A program made the translations under genes and the position numbers. Positions 32,202-40,782 of a stretch of 64,000 nt of DNA are shown in pieces. The DNA comes from Aestuariibaculum suncheonense (GTDB taxonomy: Bacteria; Bacteroidota; Bacteroidia; Flavobacteriales; Flavobacteriaceae), in assembly GCF_014596935.1 (NCBI RefSeq), contig NZ_JACVXC010000003.1, positions 496,001 through 560,000 on the forward strand. The letters are read 5' to 3'. Positions within the stretch are counted from its first letter, which is position 1. Every line of letters begins with the position of its first letter. The notes under the pieces are model-generated. The model was not told the DNA's origin. It saw nothing but the letters and a program-made list of their open reading frames with translations, and did not search any database.

Positions 32202-32411
32202 ATGGAAGCACATATTTACAAAAAGATTGAAATCGTAGGCACTTCTGAAAAATCTAGTGATGATGCCATACAAAATGCTTTAGAAAAAGCGTCAAGATCG
32301 ATTCATAATCTCAGATGGTTTGAGGTTATTGAAACTCGAGGAAATATTGAAGATGGACAGGTTGCCATGTGGCAGGTTACGCTTAAAGTGGGCTTCACCA
32401 TGAATCCTTAA
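32202..32411 (+). CDS. Dodecin family flavin-binding protein
   Basis: The 69-residue protein fits dodecin: KKIEIVGTSEKSSDDAIQNALEKASRSIHNLRWFEVIETRGNIEDGQVAMWQVTLKVGF. The Trp in LRWFEV stacks on flavins in known dodecins, and Gln in the VAMWQVT strand also lies in the pocket. Dodecins form dodecameric shells that store or buffer riboflavin-type molecules in the cytoplasm. It is probably monocistronic. Confidence 0.93.
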   Translation: MEAHIYKKIEIVGTSEKSSDDAIQNALEKASRSIHNLRWFEVIETRGNIEDGQVAMWQVTLKVGFTMNP

Positions 32412-32510
32412 CACTAATCAAATCAGACAATTGAACTTTAAAATAATAAAATTTTGAATTCAAGTCATTTCTGGTACATTTTCAAATCTCCATAATCGCG
32501 TAAAATTATG

Positions 32511-32518
32511 TAGTTTTG
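32511..32518 (+). promoter_or_regulatory. -7 box (TAGTTTTG) immediately before smpB
   Basis: A perfect TAnnTTTG match ends 6 nt before the smpB ATG, so transcription would start at or next to the start codon. Confidence 0.5.
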
Positions 32519-32524
32519 TGCGTG

Positions 32525-32983
32525 ATGCAGAAAAAGATTAACATACAAAATAAAAAAGCACGCTTTCTATACGAAATACTGGATAAGTATACCGCCGGTA
32601 TTGTGCTTACTGGTACCGAAATTAAATCGATTAGAAGTAGCAAAGCCTCTATTGCCGAAAGCTTTTGTGAATTTAATGACCGTGGCGAACTTTTTGTTAT
32701 CAATATGACGATTGAAGAATACGCCTTTGGAAACTACTACAACCACCGGCCAAAAGCTGAACGTAAACTACTCTTAAATAAACGTGAACTGAAAAAACTT
32801 CATAAAGAAGTTCAAAATACAGGACTTACCATTGTACCGCTTCGTTTATTTATTAATGAAAAAGGATTTGCTAAAATGGATATTGCTTTGGCGCGTGGTA
32901 AAAAACTACACGACAAACGCGACACTATTAAAGACCGCGACAACAAACGTGACTTAGACCGAATTAAAAAGGCTTACAAGTAA
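32525..32983 (+). CDS. smpB: SsrA-binding protein SmpB
   Basis: The 152-residue protein starts MQKKINIQNKKARFLYEILDKYTAGIVLTGTEIKSIR, the standard SmpB N-terminus. It continues with SFCEFNDRGELFVINMTIEEY and RKLLLNKRELKKLH, and ends in the basic tail RGKKLHDKRDTIKDRDNKRDLDR that enters the ribosome. It binds tmRNA and rescues stalled ribosomes. I chose the ATG rather than the TTG or GTG just upstream, since homologues start there. Confidence 0.96.
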   Translation: MQKKINIQNKKARFLYEILDKYTAGIVLTGTEIKSIRSSKASIAESFCEFNDRGELFVINMTIEEYAFGNYYNHRPKAERKLLLNKRELKKLHKEVQNTGLTIVPLRLFINEKGFAKMDIALARGKKLHDKRDTIKDRDNKRDLDRIKKAYK

Positions 32984-33076
32984 AAAAGCTAAAGCATAAT
33001 ATTTTTTATGACGCGTTTAACAACAAAATAAAAACCTATCAACTATATTTAGACTTGAATTTTACAACTTTACAGA

Positions 33077-33631
33077 ATGAAAAAACTCTTATTGCTTGCT
33101 TTTTTTAGTGCTCTATCTGTTTCTTCTTTTGCTCAGGACGAAACCCCTAAAGAAGAGAACCAAGCACCCGATTACACCCAAAATGTACAAACTATAGATA
33201 ATATAGTACGCACCCTATATGATGTGATTTCTGGCGATAAAGATGAAGAACGTAACTGGAATCTTTTTAAATTTCTATTCTATAAAGATGCTAAATTAAT
33301 TGCTTCCGGAAAAAACCAAATGCGTGAAGCCATGGTTAATTATATGAGTCCTGGTGATTACATTAAAAATTCCGGTAAATGGATGGTTGAGAATGGGTTT
33401 CACGAAAGAGAAATTCACCGTACATCAAACACCTTTGGCAATATGTCTCAGGTATTCAGCACCTTCGAAGCCTTTAAATCTAAAGACGATGAGGAACCAT
33501 TTATGAGAGGCATCAACAGTATTCAGTTGTACAACGATGGTAAACGCTGGTGGATTTTAAATATATATTGGGCCAACGAAACCAGAAGATCACCAATTCC
33601 AAGATCGTACTTACCAAAACAAAAATCTTAA
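33077..33631 (+). CDS. Secreted NTF2/SnoaL-like protein of unknown function
   Basis: The 184-residue protein has a clear signal peptide (to SSFAQ). The mature part has an NTF2-like pattern: helix VQTIDNIVRTLYDVISGDKDEERNWNLFKFLF, then YKDAKLIASGKNQMREAMVNYMSPGDYI and the C-terminal strands FMRGINSIQLYNDGKRWWILNIYWANE. The ligand or activity is unknown. It begins a block with the S15 peptidase and a DUF4440-like lipoprotein, with a 3-base gap before the peptidase, so they are likely cotranscribed. Confidence 0.78.
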   Translation: MKKLLLLAFFSALSVSSFAQDETPKEENQAPDYTQNVQTIDNIVRTLYDVISGDKDEERNWNLFKFLFYKDAKLIASGKNQMREAMVNYMSPGDYIKNSGKWMVENGFHEREIHRTSNTFGNMSQVFSTFEAFKSKDDEEPFMRGINSIQLYNDGKRWWILNIYWANETRRSPIPRSYLPKQKS

Positions 33632-33634
33632 TAT

Positions 33635-35473
33635 ATGTTGCAATTAAACAACGCTCTAAAATGCTCTATTCTTATGAGCATTTTTTTTTCAGCATTTCCC
33701 ATTAATAGTCAAAACACCAAACCTGTATTTAAAGATGGTGAAGCTCAAATTGTTGAAGCTTTTAGCGATCCCAATAAATGGATTCGACATGATTTATGGG
33801 TAGAAACCAACTTCGATACCGATGGTGATGGAAAACCCGACAGAATGCACGTTGATGTTACCAGACCTTCTCAAACCGAAACCGAAGGCCTGAAACTTCC
33901 TGTCATCTACGAATCCAGTCCGTATTATGCCGGGGTTGCTCCTGATATCGATGGTATTTTCTGGAATGTGAATCACGAACTGGGAGAAACCCCAAAAGAC
34001 CATGTTCACCCAGAAGTTACACGCATTGGCAAGCGCCCCATTATTTCTAACTCTCAGGTTAGTACCTGGGTGCCTCGTGGTTACATCGTTGTCCATTCAT
34101 CTTCTCCAGGAACCGGCCTATCCCAAGGTTCACCTACCGTTGGTGGCGATAACGAATCTCTTGCACCCAAAGCGGTTATAGACTGGTTAAACGGACGTGC
34201 CAAAGGGTATACCGAGCCTTACGGAAATGAAACCGTTGAAGCGTACTGGACTACCGGAAAAGTTGGCATGACGGGAACTTCTTACAACGGCACTCTGCCT
34301 TTAGCTGCCGCAACAACAGGTGTAGAAGACTTAGAGGTTATTATCCCTGTCGCTCCAAATACATCATACTACCACTATTACCGCTCTAACGGATTAGTAC
34401 GTTCTCCAGGTGGTTATCTAGGCGAAGATATTGATGTACTTTATGAATTTATTCATAGTGGTGATGAATCGAAACGAACTCATAATAATCAATTTGTGAG
34501 AGACTCAATTCTAAGAAAACACCAGGATAGAATCACTGGTGATTACAATGAATTCTGGGCTAGCCGCGATTACTTAAACGATATGGCGCCTATGAAAGCC
34601 GCTTTGTTAATGTCTCACGGTTTTAACGACTGGAACGTAATGCCTGAACACAGCTACCGTATTTATAAAAAAGCGAAAGAGATGGGCTTGGAAACACAGA
34701 TTTACTATCATCAAAACGGTCATGGTGGACCACCTCCGGTAGAGATGATGAACCGCTGGTTTACACATTATTTATTCGGTATTGATAATGGTGTGGAAAA
34801 AGAAACCAACAAAGCTTGGATTGTTAGAGAAAATGACAAACAATCTCAACCTACAGCTTATGCAGATTTCCCTAACCCCGAAGCTAAACCTGTAACTTTA
34901 CATTTAATAAAAGGCAATCCTGCTGAAGGAAGTTTAAGTGCCCGCGTTTCAAAAAAGCAAGGAAAAGAAACTTTGGTTGATGATGTTAATTTTGATGGTG
35001 CGACCTTAGCTAAAGCTGAACATTCTAAAAATCGACTTTTGTATGTAACGCCTAAACTTTCAAAAGACATTCATATTTCAGGAGTTCCGCAAGTCACTGT
35101 AAAATTAGCAAGTAGCAAAGCTGCTGCTAACCTATCCGTTTGGTTGGTGTCATTACCTTGGGATGAAGGCAAAGTAAAAATAACCGATAATATTATTACT
35201 CGTGGTTGGGCCGACCCTCAAAATCACAAATCGATTAATGAAAGTGAACCATTAAAACCGGGTAAATTTTATGAGTTAACCTTCGATTTAATGCCGGATG
35301 ATCAAATTATTAGGGCTGGACAACAAATCGGATTAATGATTTTCTCCAGTGATAAAGAATTTACATTACACCCAAAACCGGGTACCGAATTAACTATAGA
35401 CTTAGACGAAACAACCTTGAGCCTACCTGTTGTTGGTGGGATTGTTGCCTTAGAAAAAGCCTCAAAATTTTAA
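33635..35473 (+). CDS. Xaa-Pro dipeptidyl-peptidase, S15 family, secreted
   Basis: The 612-residue protein has an N-terminal signal (ILMSIFFSAFPINSQ). The alpha/beta hydrolase catalytic domain has the nucleophile Ser216 in GMTGTSYNG, an Asp in LMSHGFNDWNVMPEHS and a His in QNGHGGPP, followed by a jelly-roll C-terminal domain (PQVTVKLASSKAAANLSVWLVSLPW...GQQIGLMIFSSDKEF). S15 peptidases remove Xaa-Pro dipeptides from peptide N-termini. It probably works in the periplasm on proline-rich peptides. It sits in one operon-like block between two NTF2-like genes. Confidence 0.93.
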   Translation: MLQLNNALKCSILMSIFFSAFPINSQNTKPVFKDGEAQIVEAFSDPNKWIRHDLWVETNFDTDGDGKPDRMHVDVTRPSQTETEGLKLPVIYESSPYYAGVAPDIDGIFWNVNHELGETPKDHVHPEVTRIGKRPIISNSQVSTWVPRGYIVVHSSSPGTGLSQGSPTVGGDNESLAPKAVIDWLNGRAKGYTEPYGNETVEAYWTTGKVGMTGTSYNGTLPLAAATTGVEDLEVIIPVAPNTSYYHYYRSNGLVRSPGGYLGEDIDVLYEFIHSGDESKRTHNNQFVRDSILRKHQDRITGDYNEFWASRDYLNDMAPMKAALLMSHGFNDWNVMPEHSYRIYKKAKEMGLETQIYYHQNGHGGPPPVEMMNRWFTHYLFGIDNGVEKETNKAWIVRENDKQSQPTAYADFPNPEAKPVTLHLIKGNPAEGSLSARVSKKQGKETLVDDVNFDGATLAKAEHSKNRLLYVTPKLSKDIHISGVPQVTVKLASSKAAANLSVWLVSLPWDEGKVKITDNIITRGWADPQNHKSINESEPLKPGKFYELTFDLMPDDQIIRAGQQIGLMIFSSDKEFTLHPKPGTELTIDLDETTLSLPVVGGIVALEKASKF

Positions 35474-35483
35474 TAAATATGTC

Positions 35484-35927
35484 ATGAAATCCTTTGTCTT
35501 GTTTATACTGTGCCTTTTATCTGTTTTTTCATGTAATAAAAATATGAAACCTAATCAAAAACAAATGCAACTTTGGAAACAGGAAGTTTTGGATACGGAA
35601 CACCTATTTTCCGAAATGGCTCAAAAGGAAGGAATAAACAAGGCTTTTCTATATTTTGCTTCTGAAGAGGCTGTGCTACTTCGAAATAACAAACTAATTA
35701 AAGGTAAATCGGCACTTGCTGAATACATGACAAACTCAAACTCTAAAAATTTAAAATGGTCACCCGATTTTGTAGATGTTGCATTATCGGGTGATCTTGC
35801 TTACACTTACGGCGAGTATACCTATACGCATCAAGATTCTACAGGAAATGACATAACTACAAAAGGCATTTTCCATACGGTATGGAAACGCCAAAACGAT
35901 GGTTCCTGGAAATTTGTATGGGATTAA
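35484..35927 (+). CDS. DUF4440-like lipoprotein
   Basis: The 147-residue protein has a lipoprotein signal ending LSVFSC. The NTF2-like domain of the DUF4440 type shows VLDTEHLFSEMAQKEGINKAFLYFASEEAVLLRNNKLIKGKSAL and ends IFHTVWKRQNDGSWKFVWD. The function is unknown. It follows the S15 peptidase by 10 bases. Its last 4 bases overlap the end of the convergent pcm gene. Confidence 0.85.
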   Translation: MKSFVLFILCLLSVFSCNKNMKPNQKQMQLWKQEVLDTEHLFSEMAQKEGINKAFLYFASEEAVLLRNNKLIKGKSALAEYMTNSNSKNLKWSPDFVDVALSGDLAYTYGEYTYTHQDSTGNDITTKGIFHTVWKRQNDGSWKFVWD

Positions 35928-36565
35928 TTCTTATCCTCAAGTAAAGGCACAAAACGGAATTCACCATATTCATGCTGTTCAAATTCCTTAGGGCCTTTTC
36001 TAATAAACAAATTCATAATTTGCACATCGTCACCCACAGGAATCACTAACCTGCCTCCTACTTTCAACTGACTCAACAAAGGCTTTGGTACAAACGGAGC
36101 ACCAGCAGTAACAATAATACTGTCGAAAGGTGCCTCCTGAGGTAAGCCCTTATAACCATCGCCAAAAATAAAACTCTTGGCACGGTATCCTAATGGCGGC
36201 AAAAACTTACTGGTTTTTTTAAATAATTCCTGCTGACGCTCAATAGTATAAACACGTGCGCCTAATTCAAGTAATACAGCAGTTTGATAACCACTTCCCG
36301 TTCCTATTTCAAGAATTTTATCTTCGCGCTTTACCTCCAATAATTCCGTTTGAAAAGCTACTGTATAAGGTTGTGAAATGGTTTGATCGGCAGCAATAGG
36401 AAAAGCCTTGTCTACATAAGCATGGTCTAAAAACCCTGAATCCATAAAAAGGTGCCTCGGTATCTTTCCAATGGCGTTTAAAACGGCTTCGTTTTTTATC
36501 CCTTTGTTTATTAACACATTAACCAATTGCTGGCGTAATCCCTTATGTTTAAAAGTATCTTTCAA
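35924..36565 (-). CDS. pcm: Protein-L-isoaspartate O-methyltransferase
   Basis: The 213-residue protein (from the chosen start) has the repair methyltransferase pattern: RHLFM near the N-terminus, ADQTISQPYTVAFQTELL, and the SAM-binding motif ILEIGTGSGYQTAVLLELGARVYTIERQ, then IIVTAGAP. It methylates damaged isoaspartyl residues so that they can revert to aspartate. No ATG is near: I place the start at a TTG giving MKDTFKHKGLRQQL, the family N-terminus. A TTG 19 codons further upstream is possible. Confidence 0.9.
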   Translation of the reverse strand: MKDTFKHKGLRQQLVNVLINKGIKNEAVLNAIGKIPRHLFMDSGFLDHAYVDKAFPIAADQTISQPYTVAFQTELLEVKREDKILEIGTGSGYQTAVLLELGARVYTIERQQELFKKTSKFLPPLGYRAKSFIFGDGYKGLPQEAPFDSIIVTAGAPFVPKPLLSQLKVGGRLVIPVGDDVQIMNLFIRKGPKEFEQHEYGEFRFVPLLEDKN

Positions 36566-36699
36566 TATTCGCTGGTGTTTGTAAAGGCTAAAATTAGTTA
36601 AACATTTTAAAGCGGAAAACAATTTTTACAGAATTTCCCTGGTTACAGCTTAGTCGAAAATTTTCACTGATAATAATCATAATCATACTTTAATTATCT

Positions 36700-36707
36700 T
36701 ATTTTTG
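36700..36707 (+). promoter_or_regulatory. -7 box (TATTTTTG) before the Gfo/Idh gene
   Basis: A perfect TAnnTTTG match ends 19 nt before the ATG, giving a leader of about 14 nt. Confidence 0.45.
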
Positions 36708-36726
36708 TTGAAAACCTATTACTATT

Positions 36727-37686
36727 ATGCTAAAAGCCGGTGTACTTGGTGCTGGTCACCTTGGAAAAATACATTTAAAACTTCTAAATCAATCAGATAA
36801 ATATGAACTTGTTGGTTTTTACGATGCCAATGAAGAAAACGGTAAAAAAGTAGAAGCCGAGTTCGGATATAAATTTTTCAATTCTATAGAAGATTTAATC
36901 GATGCCGTAGATATGGTAGATATTGTAACGCCTACCCTTTCTCATTACGACTGTGCCAAACAAGCCATTGCTAAAGGCAAACACATCTTCATTGAAAAAC
37001 CAATTACCAATACTGTTGAAGAAGCTGAACATATTCGTGAACTTTTGGCAGAAAACAAACTAAGAGGTCAGGTAGGTCATGTTGAGCGTTTTAATCCTGC
37101 TTTTTTAGCTGTTAAAGACGATATTCAATCACCCATGTTTATTGAATCGCACCGCTTAGCAGAATTTAACCCGAGAGGAACGGATGTGCCTGTGGTTTTA
37201 GATTTAATGATTCACGATATCGACATTATTTTAAGTGTTGTAAAATCTAAAGTAAAACATATTAGTGCCAGTGGTGTTGCGGTAATCAGTAACTCTCCTG
37301 ATATAGCCAATGCCCGTATCGAGTTTGAAAACGGCTGTGTTGCCAATTTAACGGCAAGTAGAATTTCGCTTAAGAAAATGCGCAAAGCACGCTTCTTCCA
37401 AAAAGATGCTTACATCTCGGTAGATTTCCTTGAGAAAAAATGTGAAGTCGTTAAAATGAAAGATGCTCCGGAACAACCTGGTGATTTCGATATGGTATTA
37501 CAAAATGCCGAAGGTGAGAAAAAACAAATCTATTTCGATAATCCGCCTGTGGCAAACAACAATTCTATTTTAGACGAATTAAATGCCTTTGCCGATGCTA
37601 TTAACAACAACAGAGCACCAATTGTAACTTTACATGACGGTACCGAAGCATTGCGCGTGGCAACTCAAATTATAAATTGCTTTTAA
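36727..37686 (+). CDS. Gfo/Idh/MocA family oxidoreductase
   Basis: The 319-residue protein has the N-terminal Rossmann motif AGVLGAGHLGKIHLKLL. It continues with VDIVTPTLSHYDCAKQAIAKGKHIFIEKPITN, including the EKP motif, and VGHVERFNPAF in the C-terminal alpha/beta domain. Such enzymes oxidise or reduce sugars or related compounds with NAD(P). The substrate is not clear. It begins a plus-strand run that continues with the hydroxyacyl-CoA dehydrogenase gene. Confidence 0.92.
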   Translation: MLKAGVLGAGHLGKIHLKLLNQSDKYELVGFYDANEENGKKVEAEFGYKFFNSIEDLIDAVDMVDIVTPTLSHYDCAKQAIAKGKHIFIEKPITNTVEEAEHIRELLAENKLRGQVGHVERFNPAFLAVKDDIQSPMFIESHRLAEFNPRGTDVPVVLDLMIHDIDIILSVVKSKVKHISASGVAVISNSPDIANARIEFENGCVANLTASRISLKKMRKARFFQKDAYISVDFLEKKCEVVKMKDAPEQPGDFDMVLQNAEGEKKQIYFDNPPVANNNSILDELNAFADAINNNRAPIVTLHDGTEALRVATQIINCF

Positions 37687-37773
37687 TTAAGCATCGTTTT
37701 TACAAACACAAATAGTTTGGTATTTTTAATATCAAACTATTTATGTATTTAACAGATAACAACCAGTTTAAAA

Positions 37774-38664
37774 ATGAAACATATTGCAGTAATTGGTGCG
37801 GGCACCATGGGCAATGGTATTGCTCACACCTTCGCACAAAACGGCTTTAAAGTTAACCTTATAGATATTAGTGAAGCGTCGTTAGCAAAAGGATTAGCAA
37901 CCATTTCTAAAAACTTAGACCGAATGATTGCCAAAGAAGTCATTTCTGAAGCTGATAAAACGGAGACGTTATCGAACATTACCACCTTTTTAAGTATTGC
38001 TGAAGGCGTAAAAAAAACCGATTTAGTTGTTGAAGCTGCTACTGAAAATATCGACTTAAAAATTAACATTTTTAAACAATTGGATCAAGCTTGCGCTGAA
38101 AATACGATTCTGGCAACCAACACCTCATCGATTTCCATAACTCAAATTGCAGCGGTTACCTCAAGACCTGATAAAGTAATTGGTATGCACTTTATGAACC
38201 CCGTACCTATTATGAAATTGGTTGAAGTGATTCGTGGTTACAACACTAGTGATTCCGTAACCAAAACCATCATGGAGCTTTCTGCAAACTTAGGTAAAAC
38301 ACCTGTAGAAGTAAATGATTATCCTGGGTTTGTAGCCAACCGTATTTTAATGCCTATGATTAACGAATCTATCGAAACACTTTATAACGGCGTTGCCGGA
38401 GTTTCTGAAATCGATACGGTTATGAAATTAGGTATGGCACACCCAATGGGGCCGCTACAACTTGCCGATTTTATTGGTTTGGATGTTTGTTTATCCATTT
38501 TAAACGTAATGTACGACGGATTTAAAAATCAAAAATACGCCCCTTGTCCATTATTAGTTAATATGGTACGTGCCGGAAAACTAGGTGTAAAATCTGGAGA
38601 AGGATTTTATGATTATTCCGAAAGCAAAAAAGCAGAAACCATTTCAGCTCAATTCTCAAAGTAA
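37774..38664 (+). CDS. 3-hydroxyacyl-CoA / 3-hydroxybutyryl-CoA dehydrogenase
   Basis: The 296-residue protein starts with the NAD motif HIAVIGAGTMGNGIAHTFAQNG. It shows TNTSSISITQIAAVTSRPDKVIGMHFMNPVPIMKLVEVIRG, with the catalytic His of GMHFMNP, and a C-terminal domain with GFVANRILMPMINE and GMAHPMGPLQLADFIGLD. It oxidises 3-hydroxyacyl-CoA to 3-ketoacyl-CoA, as in short-chain fatty-acid breakdown. It stands without other beta-oxidation genes. The YggS gene follows by 18 bases. Confidence 0.95.
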   Translation: MKHIAVIGAGTMGNGIAHTFAQNGFKVNLIDISEASLAKGLATISKNLDRMIAKEVISEADKTETLSNITTFLSIAEGVKKTDLVVEAATENIDLKINIFKQLDQACAENTILATNTSSISITQIAAVTSRPDKVIGMHFMNPVPIMKLVEVIRGYNTSDSVTKTIMELSANLGKTPVEVNDYPGFVANRILMPMINESIETLYNGVAGVSEIDTVMKLGMAHPMGPLQLADFIGLDVCLSILNVMYDGFKNQKYAPCPLLVNMVRAGKLGVKSGEGFYDYSESKKAETISAQFSK

Positions 38665-38682
38665 TTTATTGTATTTAAAATC

Positions 38683-39351
38683 ATGTCAATAGCACAGAAT
38701 CTCAATCATATAAAGTCCAGTTTACCAGAACATGTCACTCTTGTTGCAGTATCGAAAACCAAACCTGTAACAGATTTAATGGAAGCTTATCATTCCGGAC
38801 AACGCATTTTTGGCGAAAATAAAATTCAGGAAATGGTCGAAAAACATGAGGTTATGCCGAAAGATATTGAATGGCATATGATTGGTCATGTACAGCGGAA
38901 TAAAGTGAAATACATGGCATCTTTTGTGAGTTTAATTCACGGTGTCGATAATTTTAAATTACTAACCGAAATAAACAGACAAGCGGCCAGATACAGACGC
39001 ACCATTCATTGCCTGCTTCAAATAAAAATTGCTGAAGAAGACAGTAAATTTGGGATGACGGCCGCTGAAGCTTCAGAAATATTACAATCACAAGACTTTT
39101 CAGAATTACAAAATATCAAGATTGTTGGCTTAATGGGTATGGCTACTTTTACCGAAGATGAAACCCAGGTAAAGCAGGAATTCACCAGATTGAAACAAAC
39201 TTTCGATACATTAAAAACCATTGAAGCCCCAAATTGCAAACTTGAAACCATTAGTATGGGAATGAGTGGCGATTATAAATTAGCAATTGCCTGCGGAAGT
39301 ACTATGGTTCGCGTTGGAAGTAGTATATTTGGAGAACGAAACTACAACTAA
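38683..39351 (+). CDS. YggS family PLP-binding protein
   Basis: The 222-residue protein has the PLP-lysine motif VAVSKTKP, then RIFGENKIQEM, WHMIGHVQRNKVK and the C-terminal SMGMSGDYKLAIACGSTMVRVGSSIFGER. YggS/PLPHP proteins bind pyridoxal phosphate and keep vitamin B6 and amino acid pools in balance. It follows the hydroxyacyl-CoA dehydrogenase gene closely on the same strand. Confidence 0.95.
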   Translation: MSIAQNLNHIKSSLPEHVTLVAVSKTKPVTDLMEAYHSGQRIFGENKIQEMVEKHEVMPKDIEWHMIGHVQRNKVKYMASFVSLIHGVDNFKLLTEINRQAARYRRTIHCLLQIKIAEEDSKFGMTAAEASEILQSQDFSELQNIKIVGLMGMATFTEDETQVKQEFTRLKQTFDTLKTIEAPNCKLETISMGMSGDYKLAIACGSTMVRVGSSIFGERNYN

Positions 39352-39382
39352 GACATTATAAGCCTAAACTTAACAACATTTT

Positions 39383-40747
39383 TTGTACGCAATACTAGAC
39401 ATAGAAACTACGGGAGGTAAGTATAACGAAGAAGGCATTACAGAAATTGCAATCTATAAATACGATGGGCACGACATTGTCGACCAATTTATCAGCCTTG
39501 TAAATCCTGAACGTGAAATTCAACCCTTTGTGGTTAACCTAACAGGTATCAACAATAACATGCTTCGAAACGCTCCTAAGTTCTATGAAATTGCCAAGCG
39601 TATTGTAGAAATTACCGAAGATTGCATTCTTGTTGCACATAATGCGCAATTCGATTACCGCATTTTGTGTACCGAATTCAGAAGGTTGGGTTATGACTAT
39701 GTTCGCCCCTCGTTATGTTCTGTTGAATTAGCTAAAGATTTAATTCCTGGTCAGCCCTCTTATAGTTTGGGAAAACTGGTCCGCTCATTAGGAATTCCGG
39801 TTACCGACAGACATCGTGCTTCTGGTGACGCTTTAGCGACCTTAAAACTGTTTAAGCTTCTGTTAGATAAAGACAGCTCGAAGACTATTATCCAGCAATC
39901 TATAAAACTCAGTCCGAAGCACCAATTGGAGCCAAGACATATAGATATTTTAGCCAGCTTACCTTCGGAAACTGGTGTGTATTATATTCATAATTCAGAG
40001 GGAGACATTATTTATGTTGGAAAAAGTAACAACATCAAAAAACGCATTAATCAACATTTTACCAACACCAACCGAAAGTCTAAACAAATTCAGAATTTAG
40101 TAGATTCGGTAACTTATGAAACGACCGGAAGTGAATTAGTGGCACTTTTAAAGGAAAGTGAAGCTATTAAAAACATCAAACCAAAGTTCAATCGTGCCCT
40201 TCGCAGAACGCGATTTACCCATGCCCTTTATAGTTTTACAGACAATAATGGTTATATCAACCTTAAAATTGATGTTGCCGACGGTCGTAAAAAACCAATC
40301 ACAACGTTTAGTAACAGAGATAGCGGTAAAAGCTTTATAAATCAAGCCGTCGAAGCATACAATCTTTGCCAGAAATTAGCTGGCATCTATAAAACCAAAA
40401 GCAGTTGCTTTAACTACGATATTAAAAGCTGTTATGGCGCCTGTGTAGGTGAAGAATCTCCTGAAAGCTATAACCAGCGTGTTTCTAAATTAATATCCAA
40501 AAACAGTTACGCCAACCAGAATATGGTTATTATCGACCGAGGTCGTGATGTCGACGAACGCAGTGCTATATTAATTGAAAACGGCGTATTTAAAGGCATA
40601 AGCTTTTTCAACTTAAATTATCAAATCAACAATATTGAGATTCTGCAATCTATTATTACTCCTATGCAAAATAATAGAGATACTCAGCATATCATTCAGA
40701 GTTACTTAAGAAAGAATAAGAAATTAAAGGTTGTAAATTTTGATTAG
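39383..40747 (+). CDS. DnaQ-like 3'-5' exonuclease fused to GIY-YIG nuclease domain
   Basis: The 454-residue protein has two nuclease parts. Residues 1-160 are a DEDDh exonuclease: D6-x-E8 in DIETTG, H86 and D91 in AHNAQFDYR, H144 and D149 in HRASGDALAT. Residues 198-275 are a GIY-YIG domain like that of UvrC (GVYYI...IIYVGKSNNIKKRINQHF). The remaining C-terminal part resembles the UvrC/Cho middle region, with a Cys-rich stretch (CFNYDIKSCYGACVG). It could act in DNA repair. The start is TTG, placed because YAILDIETTGG begins the exonuclease domain in homologues. Confidence 0.9.
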   Translation: MYAILDIETTGGKYNEEGITEIAIYKYDGHDIVDQFISLVNPEREIQPFVVNLTGINNNMLRNAPKFYEIAKRIVEITEDCILVAHNAQFDYRILCTEFRRLGYDYVRPSLCSVELAKDLIPGQPSYSLGKLVRSLGIPVTDRHRASGDALATLKLFKLLLDKDSSKTIIQQSIKLSPKHQLEPRHIDILASLPSETGVYYIHNSEGDIIYVGKSNNIKKRINQHFTNTNRKSKQIQNLVDSVTYETTGSELVALLKESEAIKNIKPKFNRALRRTRFTHALYSFTDNNGYINLKIDVADGRKKPITTFSNRDSGKSFINQAVEAYNLCQKLAGIYKTKSSCFNYDIKSCYGACVGEESPESYNQRVSKLISKNSYANQNMVIIDRGRDVDERSAILIENGVFKGISFFNLNYQINNIEILQSIITPMQNNRDTQHIIQSYLRKNKKLKVVNFD

Positions 40748-40769
40748 AAACATTAAAGGTTTCTTTTCA

Positions 40770-40777
40770 TATCTTTG
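40770..40777 (+). promoter_or_regulatory. -7 box (TATCTTTG) immediately before the K+ channel gene
   Basis: A perfect TAnnTTTG match ends 5 nt before the ATG, so the transcript would start at or near the start codon. Confidence 0.5.
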
Positions 40778-40782
40778 ATTAT

